A model generated the notes under the pieces. That model saw nothing but the letters and a program-made list of their open reading frames with translations, had not been told where the DNA came from and ran no database searches. A DNA stretch of 64,000 bases from assembly GCF_002750855.1 (NCBI RefSeq), contig NZ_NWUC01000005.1, forward strand, positions 287,066 to 351,065, given 5' to 3'. The stretch comes from Neopararhizobium haloflavum. Its GTDB lineage: Bacteria > Pseudomonadota > Alphaproteobacteria > Rhizobiales > Rhizobiaceae. The translations under genes and the position numbers were made by a program. This document shows positions 45,954 through 54,077 of the stretch, in pieces. Each line of letters starts with the position of its first letter. Within the stretch, counting starts at the first letter, position 1.

Positions 45954-46601
45954 TCATTCCGCGTCCGGCTGGTTTTCCGGCCGCGCCGCCGCAAAGGCTT
46001 CGCTTTCCTCGCACGCGGCGAAGATGCGCATGATGGTCGGATAGACCTCGCTCGGCACTGCGAAGCGGCGATTGTTGATCACCTGGGCATAGAGGTAGAC
46101 GTCGGCCAGGGTCGGCGTGTCGCCGTGACAAAAACGCCCGGTCTCCGCGTCATTGGAAAGGCGTCTTTCCAGCGGCGCGAATGTTTCGCCCACCCAGTGA
46201 CGAAACCATTCGGCCACGGCGTCATCGTCGGCATCAAAGCGCGTCTTGAGCGCATTCAGCACCCGCAGATTGTTCAGCGGATGGATTTCGCATCCGATCA
46301 TAGCCGCCAGCGCGCGCACCCGCGCCCGCCCTTGAATATCGCCGGGAAGCAGCGGCGGCTCGGGATGGGCTTCCTCCAGCCACTCCAGGATCGCCGGCGA
46401 CTGCGTGAGGGTCACGCCCGTGTCCGTTACCAGCGCGGGCACCAGCCCCTGCGGATTGACGTCCAGGTAATCCACCGTCCGGTGCTCACCCTTGCGCAGG
46501 TGATGCGTGACCTGCTCATACGCCAGCCCCTTGTAGTTCAGCGCAACGCGCACGCGCAGCGACGTTGAAGAACGAAAATAACCATGCAGCGTCAGAGCCA
46601 T
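45954..46601 (-). CDS. Maleylpyruvate (or maleylacetoacetate) isomerase, glutathione-S-transferase zeta type
   Basis: 215 residues from the ATG at 46601 with AGGAGG 10 bases upstream. The glutathione site LHGYFRSSTSLRVRVALNYK carries the SS(T/C)xxRVR motif of zeta-class enzymes; NPQGLVPAL and LTQSPAILEWLEE complete the thioredoxin-like domain, and CEIHPLNNLRVL is the zeta C-terminal mark. It would isomerise maleylpyruvate to fumarylpyruvate in the gentisate pathway. It is first in a two-gene unit with the hydroxylase. Confidence 0.87.
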   Translation of the reverse strand: MALTLHGYFRSSTSLRVRVALNYKGLAYEQVTHHLRKGEHRTVDYLDVNPQGLVPALVTDTGVTLTQSPAILEWLEEAHPEPPLLPGDIQGRARVRALAAMIGCEIHPLNNLRVLNALKTRFDADDDAVAEWFRHWVGETFAPLERRLSNDAETGRFCHGDTPTLADVYLYAQVINNRRFAVPSEVYPTIMRIFAACEESEAFAAARPENQPDAE

Positions 46602-46792
46602 GGATGCGGTGCCTCCTACCAGATGTCCTCGCCCTGCCATGTGCCGCATCCGCTCGCAACCGGCAAGGGCCGAGGACGGCACGCGATCGCGCCGTGTCTC
46701 CGGCGTTGCCAATCCGCGCCCGTTGGGCTAGGCGCCTGCCTTGACAGGGCGGCCCGCGCCGCCGAGGACGAAGAAGCGACAGGATAGAGCCC

Positions 46793-47338
46793 ATGAGCAC
46801 CAGAGACATTGTGCATATCGCCCTTTTTGCAGCATTCACAGCGGCGCTCGGCCTGTTTCCGCCCGTGACGCTGCCGCTCACCGGCGTACCGATCACGGCA
46901 CAGTCGATGGGTCCGATGCTGGCGGGTGCGATCATCGGCGCGCGCAAGGGCTTTCTCTCCCAGGCGCTTCTGCTGGTCCTCGTCGCGGCCGGTCTGCCGC
47001 TCCTGGCCGGCGGACGCGGCGGCTTCGGTGTCTTTCTCGGACCGACCGGCGGCTTCCTTCTCGGCTGGGCGATTTCCGCATGGCTGATCGGCTGGCTCTT
47101 CGAACGCAACTGGCGCAATCTGACGGCGTTGAAGGCGACGGCGTACATCTTCATCGGCGGCATTCCCGCCCTCTATCTGATCGGCACCGCCTGGGTCGCG
47201 GTGGTCGTCGACCTGAGCTACATGCAGGCCCTGCTGGCCAACGCGCCGTTTGTCGCCGGCGACCTGGTCAAGGTTGCCATTGCTACGATCGTGGCCATGA
47301 CCGTGCGGCGCGCTTATCCGATGATGGCCAGGGCCTGA
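46793..47338 (+). CDS. bioY: Biotin ECF transporter substrate-binding subunit BioY
   Basis: 181 residues with about six membrane segments. The opening IALFAAFTAALGLFPPVTLP, VPITAQSMGPMLAGAIIGAR and the GGRGGFGVFLGPTGGFLLGW motif are BioY signatures. It is the first gene of bioYMN, with 22 bases before bioM. It captures biotin at the membrane. The 190-base upstream region is very GC-rich, and no BioR-type TTATCTATAA site was seen. Confidence 0.94.
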   Translation: MSTRDIVHIALFAAFTAALGLFPPVTLPLTGVPITAQSMGPMLAGAIIGARKGFLSQALLLVLVAAGLPLLAGGRGGFGVFLGPTGGFLLGWAISAWLIGWLFERNWRNLTALKATAYIFIGGIPALYLIGTAWVAVVVDLSYMQALLANAPFVAGDLVKVAIATIVAMTVRRAYPMMARA

Positions 47339-47360
47339 CGGTCCCTGGAGGGTATCGCGC

Positions 47361-48035
47361 ATGATCCGCCTCGCCGGCGTATCCCATCAGTTCGACGAGC
47401 GGCCGGTTCTTGAGGACCTCGATCTTGCCTTGAGCGAACGCCGCATCGGCGTCGTCGGCGCCAATGGCTCGGGCAAGAGCACTTTTGCCCGCCTCCTCAA
47501 CGGCCTCATCGTCCCGAGTCTGGGCACGGTGACGGTCGATGGGCTCGACACGGCCGATCATGGCAAGGCCGTGCGCCGCAAGGTCGGCTTCATCTTCCAG
47601 AATCCCGACAACCAGATCGTCTATCCGATCGTCAAGGAGGACATCGCGTTCGGGCTGAAGCGCCTGGATCTGCCCAGGGCCGAGAAAGAGGCGCGGATCG
47701 CCTCCGTGCTCACCCGCTTCGGCCTCGATGGTCTGAGCGAGCGCTCGACGCAGACGCTCAGCGGCGGGCAGAAACAGTTGCTCGCCATCGCTGGCGTCAT
47801 GATCATGGAACCGGAGGTGATCGTATTCGACGAACCGACGACACTTCTCGACCTGCGCAACCGGAACCACGTCGCACAGGTGATCGCTGGCCTCGACCAG
47901 CCGGTGATCACCGTTTCGCACGATCTCGATCTGGTCCGCGACTACGATCGGGTCCTCGTCTTCGATGAAGGCCGCATCCTGGCCGATGACGTGCCTGGCC
48001 CTGCGCTCGCCCGTTATGTGGCAGCGATGTCGTGA
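47361..48035 (+). CDS. bioM: Biotin ECF transporter ATPase BioM
   Basis: 224 residues. Walker A GANGSGKST, Q-loop FIFQNPDNQIVYPIVKEDIA (the FQNPxxQI form typical of ECF ATPases), signature LSGGQKQLLAIAGV and Walker B VIVFDEPTTLLDL. The stop overlaps the bioN start by one base (TGATG). It powers biotin uptake with BioN and BioY. Confidence 0.94.
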   Translation: MIRLAGVSHQFDERPVLEDLDLALSERRIGVVGANGSGKSTFARLLNGLIVPSLGTVTVDGLDTADHGKAVRRKVGFIFQNPDNQIVYPIVKEDIAFGLKRLDLPRAEKEARIASVLTRFGLDGLSERSTQTLSGGQKQLLAIAGVMIMEPEVIVFDEPTTLLDLRNRNHVAQVIAGLDQPVITVSHDLDLVRDYDRVLVFDEGRILADDVPGPALARYVAAMS

Positions 48036-48622
48036 TGCTCGGCCTATACCGTCACGGCGAATCGGTGCTCCATCGCCTGCCGGCCGGGTCCAAGCTGCTG
48101 GGCCTTGTCATCGCCGGCACCGCGATTTTCCTCATCGCCAATCCGTTCCACATCGCTGGCATCCTGGTGCTCGTATGCGTGGCCTACCGGATTGCCGGCC
48201 TCGATGCGCGCACGCTCATCGCTCAAATCCGGCCAGCGCTCTGGTTGCTGGCGCTGATCTTCGCGCTTCAGCTATGGCTCAATGACTGGCAGGCCGGCGC
48301 GCTCGTCACTCTCCGGCTCTCCACCCTCATCCTCCTGGCGTCGCTGGTCACGCTGACGACGCAGGTATCGGCCATGCTGGCAGCGATGGAGCGCGGTTTG
48401 GCGCCGCTGCGCCATTTCGGCGTCGACCCGTCAAGGGTGAGCCTCGCGCTGTCGATGGCGCTACGCTTCATTCCGCTGATCGCCGACGTCACTGCCCAGG
48501 TGCGCGAGGCACAGAAGGCGCGCGGCCTCGAGCGTTCGGTCATCGCCGTCGCCGTTCCCGTCATCCTGCGCCTGCTCAAGATGGCCGACGATATCGCCGA
48601 TGCGATCGACGCGCGCTCGTGA
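48035..48622 (+). CDS. bioN: Biotin ECF transporter energy-coupling subunit BioN
   Basis: 195 residues from the ATG at 48035; a GTG at 48032 is possible. Membrane segments around LLGLVIAGTAIFLIANPFHI and LWLLALIFALQLWL, and the T-subunit coupling motif AQKARGLERSV near the end, which contains the conserved ARG that docks on the ATPase. It completes bioYMN. Confidence 0.93.
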   Translation: MLGLYRHGESVLHRLPAGSKLLGLVIAGTAIFLIANPFHIAGILVLVCVAYRIAGLDARTLIAQIRPALWLLALIFALQLWLNDWQAGALVTLRLSTLILLASLVTLTTQVSAMLAAMERGLAPLRHFGVDPSRVSLALSMALRFIPLIADVTAQVREAQKARGLERSVIAVAVPVILRLLKMADDIADAIDARS

Positions 48623-48659
48623 AGATTGAGCCAGTTCGCGCGCCGTGCTCGAAGACCGT

Positions 48660-49082
48660 TCAGCTGCGCTGGCGAAGGATTTTCCAGATCCCTTGCGCTG
48701 AAGCGACCAGCGTGCCGTCGGCCAGGATCTGCCCTTCCAGAAACACCATGCTGCGTGTCATGCGGATGACGCGCGGTTCGACTTCGACGAACGCGCCGAT
48801 TGGCGCCGCCGCGATGAACTGGGTGTTGAACTGCAGGGTCACACACGGCGTATCGCCTGCCGCCTTCCAGGCCTCCAGTCCAAGCGCCCGGTCGGCAAAG
48901 GTCATCAGCATGCCGCCCTGGACCACATTCAAAAGGTTGGCATGGCGTGGCTCGGCAAGGAATCCGTAGGCCGGGTGTTCGCCGACCATGCGGGTCCAGA
49001 ACGGGCCGACAAGGCCGACGAAGCCGTCATCTGCCTGCATCGTCCAGCCGGCAGTGCGCGGATCGTTCATTGATGTTGTCAT
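48660..49082 (-). CDS. PaaI-family hotdog thioesterase
   Basis: 140 residues. The hotdog core HANLLNVVQGGMLMTFADRA contains the conserved NxxxxxHGG-like arrangement (here NVVQGG) that positions the thioester, followed by VTLQFNTQFIAAAPIGAFVE. Family members hydrolyse acyl-CoA esters. It lies just downstream of the IclR regulator on the same strand (48-base gap), so it is probably part of the CoA-ester catabolic block, clearing dead-end acyl-CoAs. Confidence 0.87.
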   Translation of the reverse strand: MTTSMNDPRTAGWTMQADDGFVGLVGPFWTRMVGEHPAYGFLAEPRHANLLNVVQGGMLMTFADRALGLEAWKAAGDTPCVTLQFNTQFIAAAPIGAFVEVEPRVIRMTRSMVFLEGQILADGTLVASAQGIWKILRQRS

Positions 49083-49130
49083 GCGTTGGTCCTGAAACTC
49101 TCTCTCGTTGGCAGCCGCGCGGTCAGGGCT

Positions 49131-49886
49131 TCACGATCGCCCACGCATCTTGCCCGAGGCGAAGGATTGAAGAGTGCTGGCGATGATCGCGGCAAGTTCG
49201 GCGTGTCTTGGCTCCATGCGATGGCGCGGGCCGGCGATGCAGATTCCGAACTCGTCGTTGCCGATCTTGACCGGCATGGCGATCGCCACGACGTCGGCGA
49301 CGTTTTCGCCCAGCGTCATCTGATAGCCGCGCGCGATGCCCTCATCGAGATCCGCGACGAGCCGACCGCGATCGGATATCGTGTTGTCGGTCATCTGGCG
49401 CAAAGGCAGCTTTTCGATCAGCGCGAGACGGTCTGCCCGATCCAGTGCGCCGAGAACAACCTTGCCGATCGCGCTGGAATGCATCGGCTTGAGCTCTCCC
49501 ACCTGCGCGGTGTAGCGCACGGTGTGCAATCCTTCTACGACCTTGAGATAGACGATCTCGTTGCTCTGGCGTCGACCGAGAATGATGGTCTCGCCCGTCG
49601 CGTCGCGCAGCGTTTCCATCACCGGCACGAGTTGCATGAGATGGGGTTCGTGCTCGGCGATCGCCAGCGAGCGCTCCAGCATGCGCCGCGTCGGGTAGAG
49701 CGCCTTGCGCTCGCCGACCTCGTAGAGAAACCCACGGCTTTTCAGCGTCTTCACGATGGAAAAGCAACTGGACGGCGCGACGCCGATTGCCTTGGACAGC
49801 TCGGAAAGACTGAGCGGGCGGCGCTCGCGTGCGAAAACCTCGAAAAGGTCCAATGTGCGTCCTGTGCTTCTGGACATCGCTTCCAA
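49131..49886 (-). CDS. IclR-family transcriptional regulator
   Basis: 251 residues. An N-terminal winged helix (SLSELSKAIGVAPSSCFSIV then LKSRGFLYEVGERKALYPT) is followed from about residue 80 by the IclR effector domain with ETIILGRRQSNEIVYLKVVE and HSSAIGKVVLGAL. It is divergent from the crotonase/mutase operon, and the shared 244-base gap has several palindromes. It is likely to be its regulator, sensing the substrate or CoA-linked metabolite. Confidence 0.92.
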   Translation of the reverse strand: MEAMSRSTGRTLDLFEVFARERRPLSLSELSKAIGVAPSSCFSIVKTLKSRGFLYEVGERKALYPTRRMLERSLAIAEHEPHLMQLVPVMETLRDATGETIILGRRQSNEIVYLKVVEGLHTVRYTAQVGELKPMHSSAIGKVVLGALDRADRLALIEKLPLRQMTDNTISDRGRLVADLDEGIARGYQMTLGENVADVVAIAMPVKIGNDEFGICIAGPRHRMEPRHAELAAIIASTLQSFASGKMRGRS

Positions 49887-50130
49887 TCCTGCAGCTCGCC
49901 GCCCGATCGCGCGACCTGTGCCAACGATTCTATTTTAGAAAATAGTTTTTTCCATTTCGAATGCCCACCCCCGACCTTCGCGCCGCCTCCCCGATTTGAT
50001 CAGCGGATCGTCCATCCTGGCTGCGCACCACACGCGATGCAGCCGCTATTCCATATCCCCCGCGCTTGACACAATATATTCGAAATGCCAAACACTCTTT
50101 CCGTATTTCGAATGTGGAGGAGCGTTCGGC
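49887..50130. promoter_or_regulatory. Divergent control region of the IclR gene and the mutase operon
   Basis: It contains a perfect palindrome CTATTTT-AG-AAAATAG (49930-49945), near the regulator start, and three TTCGAA-centred elements: CATTTCGAATG (49953-49963), TATTCGAAATG (50077-50087) and TATTTCGAATG (50104-50114). TTGACA at 50066-50071 could be a -35 box with a weak -10 17 bases on. The last two elements overlap that promoter, a layout suited to repression or activation by IclR. Confidence 0.6.
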
Positions 50131-50907
50131 ATGGATAGACCCGGATTGCAGGTAACGCGCGCAGATGGCGTGCTGCGGGTCCATATCGATCGCGCGGAAA
50201 AGCGGAATGCGCTCAGCCGGTCCCTTCTCGCCGCGATCGGCGAAGCGTTCCGCGAAAGCGCGGCGGATAATTCGTTGAAACTTGCGCTGCTCACCAGCGC
50301 CGGCGACCGAAGCTTTGCCGCCGGCGGCGACCTTCGCGATCTCGCCGAAGTCCAGGGCGACCTGGCCGCCGAAGAGATGGCCCGCGATGCCAAGCATGCG
50401 CTTCAGGCCATCCGCGATTTTCCCGTGCCGGTGGTCGCCGGCCTCAACGGCGATGCGCTCGGCGGAGGGGCCGAACTTGCCGTCGCCTGCGACATGCGCG
50501 TCGCAGCCGCCCATGCGCGGATCGGCTTCATTCAAGGCAGACTTGCGATCGCCAGCGCCTGGGGCGGCGGAGTGGATCTGATGCGCCTCGTCGGTCCGTC
50601 GCGGGCGCTCCGCCTGCTCGCCCGTTCGGAGATGCTGGACGCCGAACAGGCCATCACCATGGGTCTCATCGATGCAGCGGCTGGCGAAAGCGAGACGTTG
50701 GACGAGGCGATGGACCGCTTCATCTCTCCGATGCTCTCCCAGGCCCCGCAGGTTATGCGCGCCTTCAAGGCGCTCGCCATCGAAGCGAAAAACGCGGGCC
50801 GCGACACCATGGATGGCATCGAAACGGCCCGCTTCGGCGAGGTCTGGGCCCACCCGGACCACGACGCGGCCGTCGACGCAATCCTCAACAAGGCGAAAAG
50901 AGCATGA
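50131..50907 (+). CDS. Crotonase-family protein, probable acyl-CoA decarboxylase-like enzyme
   Basis: 258 residues from the ATG at 50131 with GGAGGAG 9 bases upstream. Oxyanion-hole segments are SFAAGGDLRDL and LNGDALGGGAELAVACDMR. The first catalytic Glu of hydratases is Glu115, but the position of the second (rat Glu164) is Gln135 in IGFIQGRLAIASAWGGG. That pattern resembles methylmalonyl/ethylmalonyl-CoA decarboxylases more than hydratases, by comparison from memory. It overlaps the mutase gene by four bases, supporting a decarboxylation step beside the mutase. Confidence 0.85.
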   Translation: MDRPGLQVTRADGVLRVHIDRAEKRNALSRSLLAAIGEAFRESAADNSLKLALLTSAGDRSFAAGGDLRDLAEVQGDLAAEEMARDAKHALQAIRDFPVPVVAGLNGDALGGGAELAVACDMRVAAAHARIGFIQGRLAIASAWGGGVDLMRLVGPSRALRLLARSEMLDAEQAITMGLIDAAAGESETLDEAMDRFISPMLSQAPQVMRAFKALAIEAKNAGRDTMDGIETARFGEVWAHPDHDAAVDAILNKAKRA

Positions 50908-52529
50908 GCGTCCCCGCTGCCAAGAAAACCGAGCAAGCCGCGACGCAGTTCGATGCGCTCGGCACGACGCCTTCCGGCATCGAGGTCCCCATCACGGTGA
51001 CGCCTGAGATGACCGTGTCCGACGGCAGCGGCCCGGGCGAGTTCCCCTACACACGCGGCATCTTTCCAAACGGCTACCGCGGCCGCCTCTGGACGATCCG
51101 GCAATATTCCGGCTTCGGCACGGCCGAGGCAACCAATGAGCGTTACCGCTTTCTGCTCGATCGCGGCCAGACTGGGCTCTCGGTCGCGCTCGATCTGCCA
51201 ACCCAGTGCGGCTACGATCCGACCGACCCGATCGCCAGATCGGAGATCGGCAAGGTTGGCGTCTCCCTATCCAATCTGGCCGAAGCCGAAATCCTGTTCG
51301 ACTCGATCGATCTGTCGAAGATTTCCACCTCCTTCACCATCAATGGAACGGCGGCGATCGTCTATGCACTCTATCTGGCTGCGGCCGACAAGAAGGGCGT
51401 CGCGCGCGAGAAGCTGACTGGCACGATCCAGAACGACATCCTCAAGGAGTATGTGGCGCGCGGCACCTGGATCTTCCCCGTTCGCCCGTCCATGCGACTG
51501 ATCGCCGACAGCGTGCTCTATGCCAACGAGCAGACGCCGCGCTTCAATCCGATATCGATCGCCGGCGCCCATGTACGCGACGCGGGCTCCACCGCCGTCG
51601 AGGAAATGGGCTACACACTCGCCAACGGCCTGGCTTATGTCGAGGAATTCATGCGCCGCGGCGGCGACGTCAACGCCTTCGCCAAGCGTCTCAGCTTCTT
51701 CTTCTACGTCCATATGGATCTTTTCGAGGAAGTTGCGAAGTTCCGTGCCGGTCGGCGCATATGGGCCAAACTCCTGTCCGAACGTTTCGGCGTAACGGAC
51801 GAGAAAGCCTTGCATTTCCGCTTCGGGGTCGTGTGCGGCGGCTCCTCCCTGACGGCGGCGCAACCCTATAACAACATCGTGCGGGTCGGCATCGAGACGG
51901 TTGCCGCCGTGATGGGTGGCGCACAGTCGATCTTCACCTGCGCCTTCGACGAGGCCTTTCAGATCCCGACCGAGACGAGTGCCGAAATCGCGCTGAGGAC
52001 GCAGCAGATCGTCGCCCATGAAAGCGGCGTCGCGCGCACCGTCGATCCGCTCGGCGGCAGCTACTACGCCGAGTGGCTGACCGACCGGATGGAAGAGGAA
52101 ATCCTCAAGGTCATGCGCGGCATCGACGACTATGGCGGCGTCGTGAAATCCATCGAGGACGGCTATCTCCAGGCGCAGATCGCCGAGCGCGCCCGCGAGC
52201 GCAAACAGGCGGTCGACGACGGCCTGCGCAAGGTCGTGGGTGTCAATCTCGGCGAACGCGCAACGCGCGACCAGGATAGCGGCGAAGTCTTCCGGCTCGA
52301 TCCCGAAGGCGTGCGTCAGGTGCTGGAGAAGTATCAGAAGGTCCGCGACAGCCGCGACGATGCGGCCGTCGAACGCTCGCTTGCCCGCCTTGGGGAGGCA
52401 GCAGCCAAGGATGACGAGAACGTCATGCCCTACCTCGTCGAGTGCTGCCACGCCTACGCCACCGTTGGCGAGATGGTTGCTGCGCTCAAGAAGGAATGGG
52501 GCGAGTTCCGCGAACCCATCAGGTTTTGA
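50904..52529 (+). CDS. B12-dependent acyl-CoA mutase, large subunit (methylmalonyl-CoA mutase family)
   Basis: 541 residues: a TIM-barrel mutase domain without the B12-binding domain, which is encoded next. Key residues, by alignment from memory with Propionibacterium enzyme: Tyr68 in TIRQYSGF (Tyr89) and Arg186 in YVARGTWIFP (Arg207), both associated with carboxylated acyl-CoA substrates; His223 in GAHVRDAG (His244), but the usual Tyr243 is Ala222. So it is not a 2-hydroxyisobutyryl- or isobutyryl-type enzyme; methylmalonyl, ethylmalonyl or a larger relative is likely. It overlaps the crotonase gene. Confidence 0.9.
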   Translation: MSVPAAKKTEQAATQFDALGTTPSGIEVPITVTPEMTVSDGSGPGEFPYTRGIFPNGYRGRLWTIRQYSGFGTAEATNERYRFLLDRGQTGLSVALDLPTQCGYDPTDPIARSEIGKVGVSLSNLAEAEILFDSIDLSKISTSFTINGTAAIVYALYLAAADKKGVAREKLTGTIQNDILKEYVARGTWIFPVRPSMRLIADSVLYANEQTPRFNPISIAGAHVRDAGSTAVEEMGYTLANGLAYVEEFMRRGGDVNAFAKRLSFFFYVHMDLFEEVAKFRAGRRIWAKLLSERFGVTDEKALHFRFGVVCGGSSLTAAQPYNNIVRVGIETVAAVMGGAQSIFTCAFDEAFQIPTETSAEIALRTQQIVAHESGVARTVDPLGGSYYAEWLTDRMEEEILKVMRGIDDYGGVVKSIEDGYLQAQIAERARERKQAVDDGLRKVVGVNLGERATRDQDSGEVFRLDPEGVRQVLEKYQKVRDSRDDAAVERSLARLGEAAAKDDENVMPYLVECCHAYATVGEMVAALKKEWGEFREPIRF

Positions 52530-52534
52530 TAGCC

Positions 52535-52936
52535 ATGAGTCTTGCCAGAAAACGAATTCTCATCGCAAAACCCGGCCTCGACGGCCACGACGTCGGTGCG
52601 AAGGTGATCGCGCTGGCGCTCCGCGATGCGGGGGCCGACGTCATCTACACGGGGCTTCGCCGCACGCCTGACTACATCGTGCGCATCGCCGTCGAAGAGG
52701 ACGTCGACATGCTTGGCCTGTCGATTCTCTCCGGCAGTCACAAGGAACTCGTCGAGGATGTCATCGCCAAGCTGCGTGAGGCCGATGCCGGCGACATCAA
52801 GGTGTTCGTCGGCGGCACGATCCCCGTGGAGGATCACGAAGCGCTCCTCAAGGCGGGCGTGTGCGGCGTCTTCACCAGCGAAATGAAGATCGACAGCGTG
52901 ATAGGCGCGATCGACAGAGAACTGGCGGAGGGCTGA
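52535..52936 (+). CDS. B12-binding small subunit of the acyl-CoA mutase
   Basis: 133 residues from the ATG at 52535, 5 bases after the large-subunit stop. The cobalamin motif DGHDVG (His18 would be the lower cobalt ligand), LSILSGSHKELV and FVGGTIPVED match the DxHxxG...SxL...GG pattern. Separate small subunits are known in isobutyryl-CoA, 2-hydroxyisobutyryl-CoA and archaeal methylmalonyl-CoA mutases. Cytoplasmic. Confidence 0.95.
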   Translation: MSLARKRILIAKPGLDGHDVGAKVIALALRDAGADVIYTGLRRTPDYIVRIAVEEDVDMLGLSILSGSHKELVEDVIAKLREADAGDIKVFVGGTIPVEDHEALLKAGVCGVFTSEMKIDSVIGAIDRELAEG

Positions 52937-52937
52937 G

Positions 52938-54077
52938 TTGCCGGGTCCGCTCGCGGGAAAGCGCATCATCGAGGTCGGTCACATGCTGGCCGGACCGTAT
53001 TGCGGCATGCTGCTTGCCGATCTCGGCGCCGACGTCATCAAGGTCGAAGGCCCGGACGGCGACATTGGTCGCCACATCAGCCCGCATGCGATCGGGCCGC
53101 ACAATGCCTATTTCGCCAGCCTGAACCGCAGCAAGAAGAGCGTCGTTCTTGATCTGGCGACCGAGGCGGGCCGCAACGATCTGCACCGCCTTGCGCAATC
53201 CGCCGATGGTCTTTTCACCAACCTGCGGCCCTCGGCAATCAAGAAGCTCGGCCTGACCTACGAGGCCTTGCGCGCTGTCAATCCGCGCCTCGCCTGTCTC
53301 GCGCTCACCGGCTATGGGCTGGACGGACCGTTTTCGGATTCGCCGGCCTATGATTATGTCATCCAGGCCATGACCGGGGTCATGATGATGACCGGCGATC
53401 CGGACGGCCCTCCCGTGAAACCGGGTTTTTCGGCCGTCGACAATTCGGCCGGCATCATGGGCGCCCTTGCGCTCGTCTCCAAGCTCGTGGAGGGCAAGGG
53501 CGGCCAGCTCGACGTGTCCATGCACGACACGATGCTCTCCCAGCTCAACTATCTGGCATCGAGCTACCTCAACGCCGGCGCCGTCACCTCACGGGTCCGT
53601 GGCGGTGGCCATCCCTATATCGTGCCGGCACAGCTGTTCCCCACCCGCGACGGCTACGTTGTCCTGTTCATCACGCATGACAAGTTCTGGCGCATCTTCG
53701 CCGAGGCGCTGGACGAGAGCGAATGGCTGAGCGATCCCCGCTTTGCAACGATGAAGGGGCGCTCGGCCAACCGTGATCTGGTGATCGATTCCATCGCCGC
53801 ACGGCTGACCGAGCGCGACGCAGCCGACTGGGTGTTGAGGCTGGCTCCACTCGGCCTTGTGATTGCCGCCGTGGAGAATCTGCCTGACGCGCTCGACGGT
53901 CCGCTGACCAAATCGCGCGACATGGTGGTGGAGATTCCGACAATGGGCGACAGCCTTCGCCTTATCGCGAGTCCGATCCGGATCGAAGGCAATACCGTCG
54001 ACTATCGTCCGCCGCCGCTTCTCGGTGAGCACTCCACCCAATTCCTCGATGACGCGAAGGCAAAGGCGGTGCCATGA
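52938..54077 (+). CDS. Class III CoA-transferase (CaiB/BaiF family)
   Basis: 379 residues from a TTG at 52938 with GGAGGG 5 bases upstream. The opening LAGKRIIEVGHMLAGPYCGM, NRSKKSVVLDL and the catalytic Asp168 in PGFSAVDNSAG are family III landmarks. It moves CoA between carboxylic acids, here presumably from a product CoA ester to the imported substrate. It starts 1 base after the small mutase subunit and overlaps the GTPase gene by four bases. Confidence 0.92.
   Translation: MPGPLAGKRIIEVGHMLAGPYCGMLLADLGADVIKVEGPDGDIGRHISPHAIGPHNAYFASLNRSKKSVVLDLATEAGRNDLHRLAQSADGLFTNLRPSAIKKLGLTYEALRAVNPRLACLALTGYGLDGPFSDSPAYDYVIQAMTGVMMMTGDPDGPPVKPGFSAVDNSAGIMGALALVSKLVEGKGGQLDVSMHDTMLSQLNYLASSYLNAGAVTSRVRGGGHPYIVPAQLFPTRDGYVVLFITHDKFWRIFAEALDESEWLSDPRFATMKGRSANRDLVIDSIAARLTERDAADWVLRLAPLGLVIAAVENLPDALDGPLTKSRDMVVEIPTMGDSLRLIASPIRIEGNTVDYRPPPLLGEHSTQFLDDAKAKAVP

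Noticed and set aside
46602-46792. BioR-type operator before bioY
   Set aside because: Looked for TTATCTATAA-like sequence and found none; the region is GC-rich.
50904-52936. Assignment as 2-hydroxyisobutyryl-CoA or isobutyryl-CoA mutase because of the split subunits
   Set aside because: The pocket residues Tyr68 and Arg186 correspond to methylmalonyl-type rather than the Ile/Phe and Gln seen in those enzymes.
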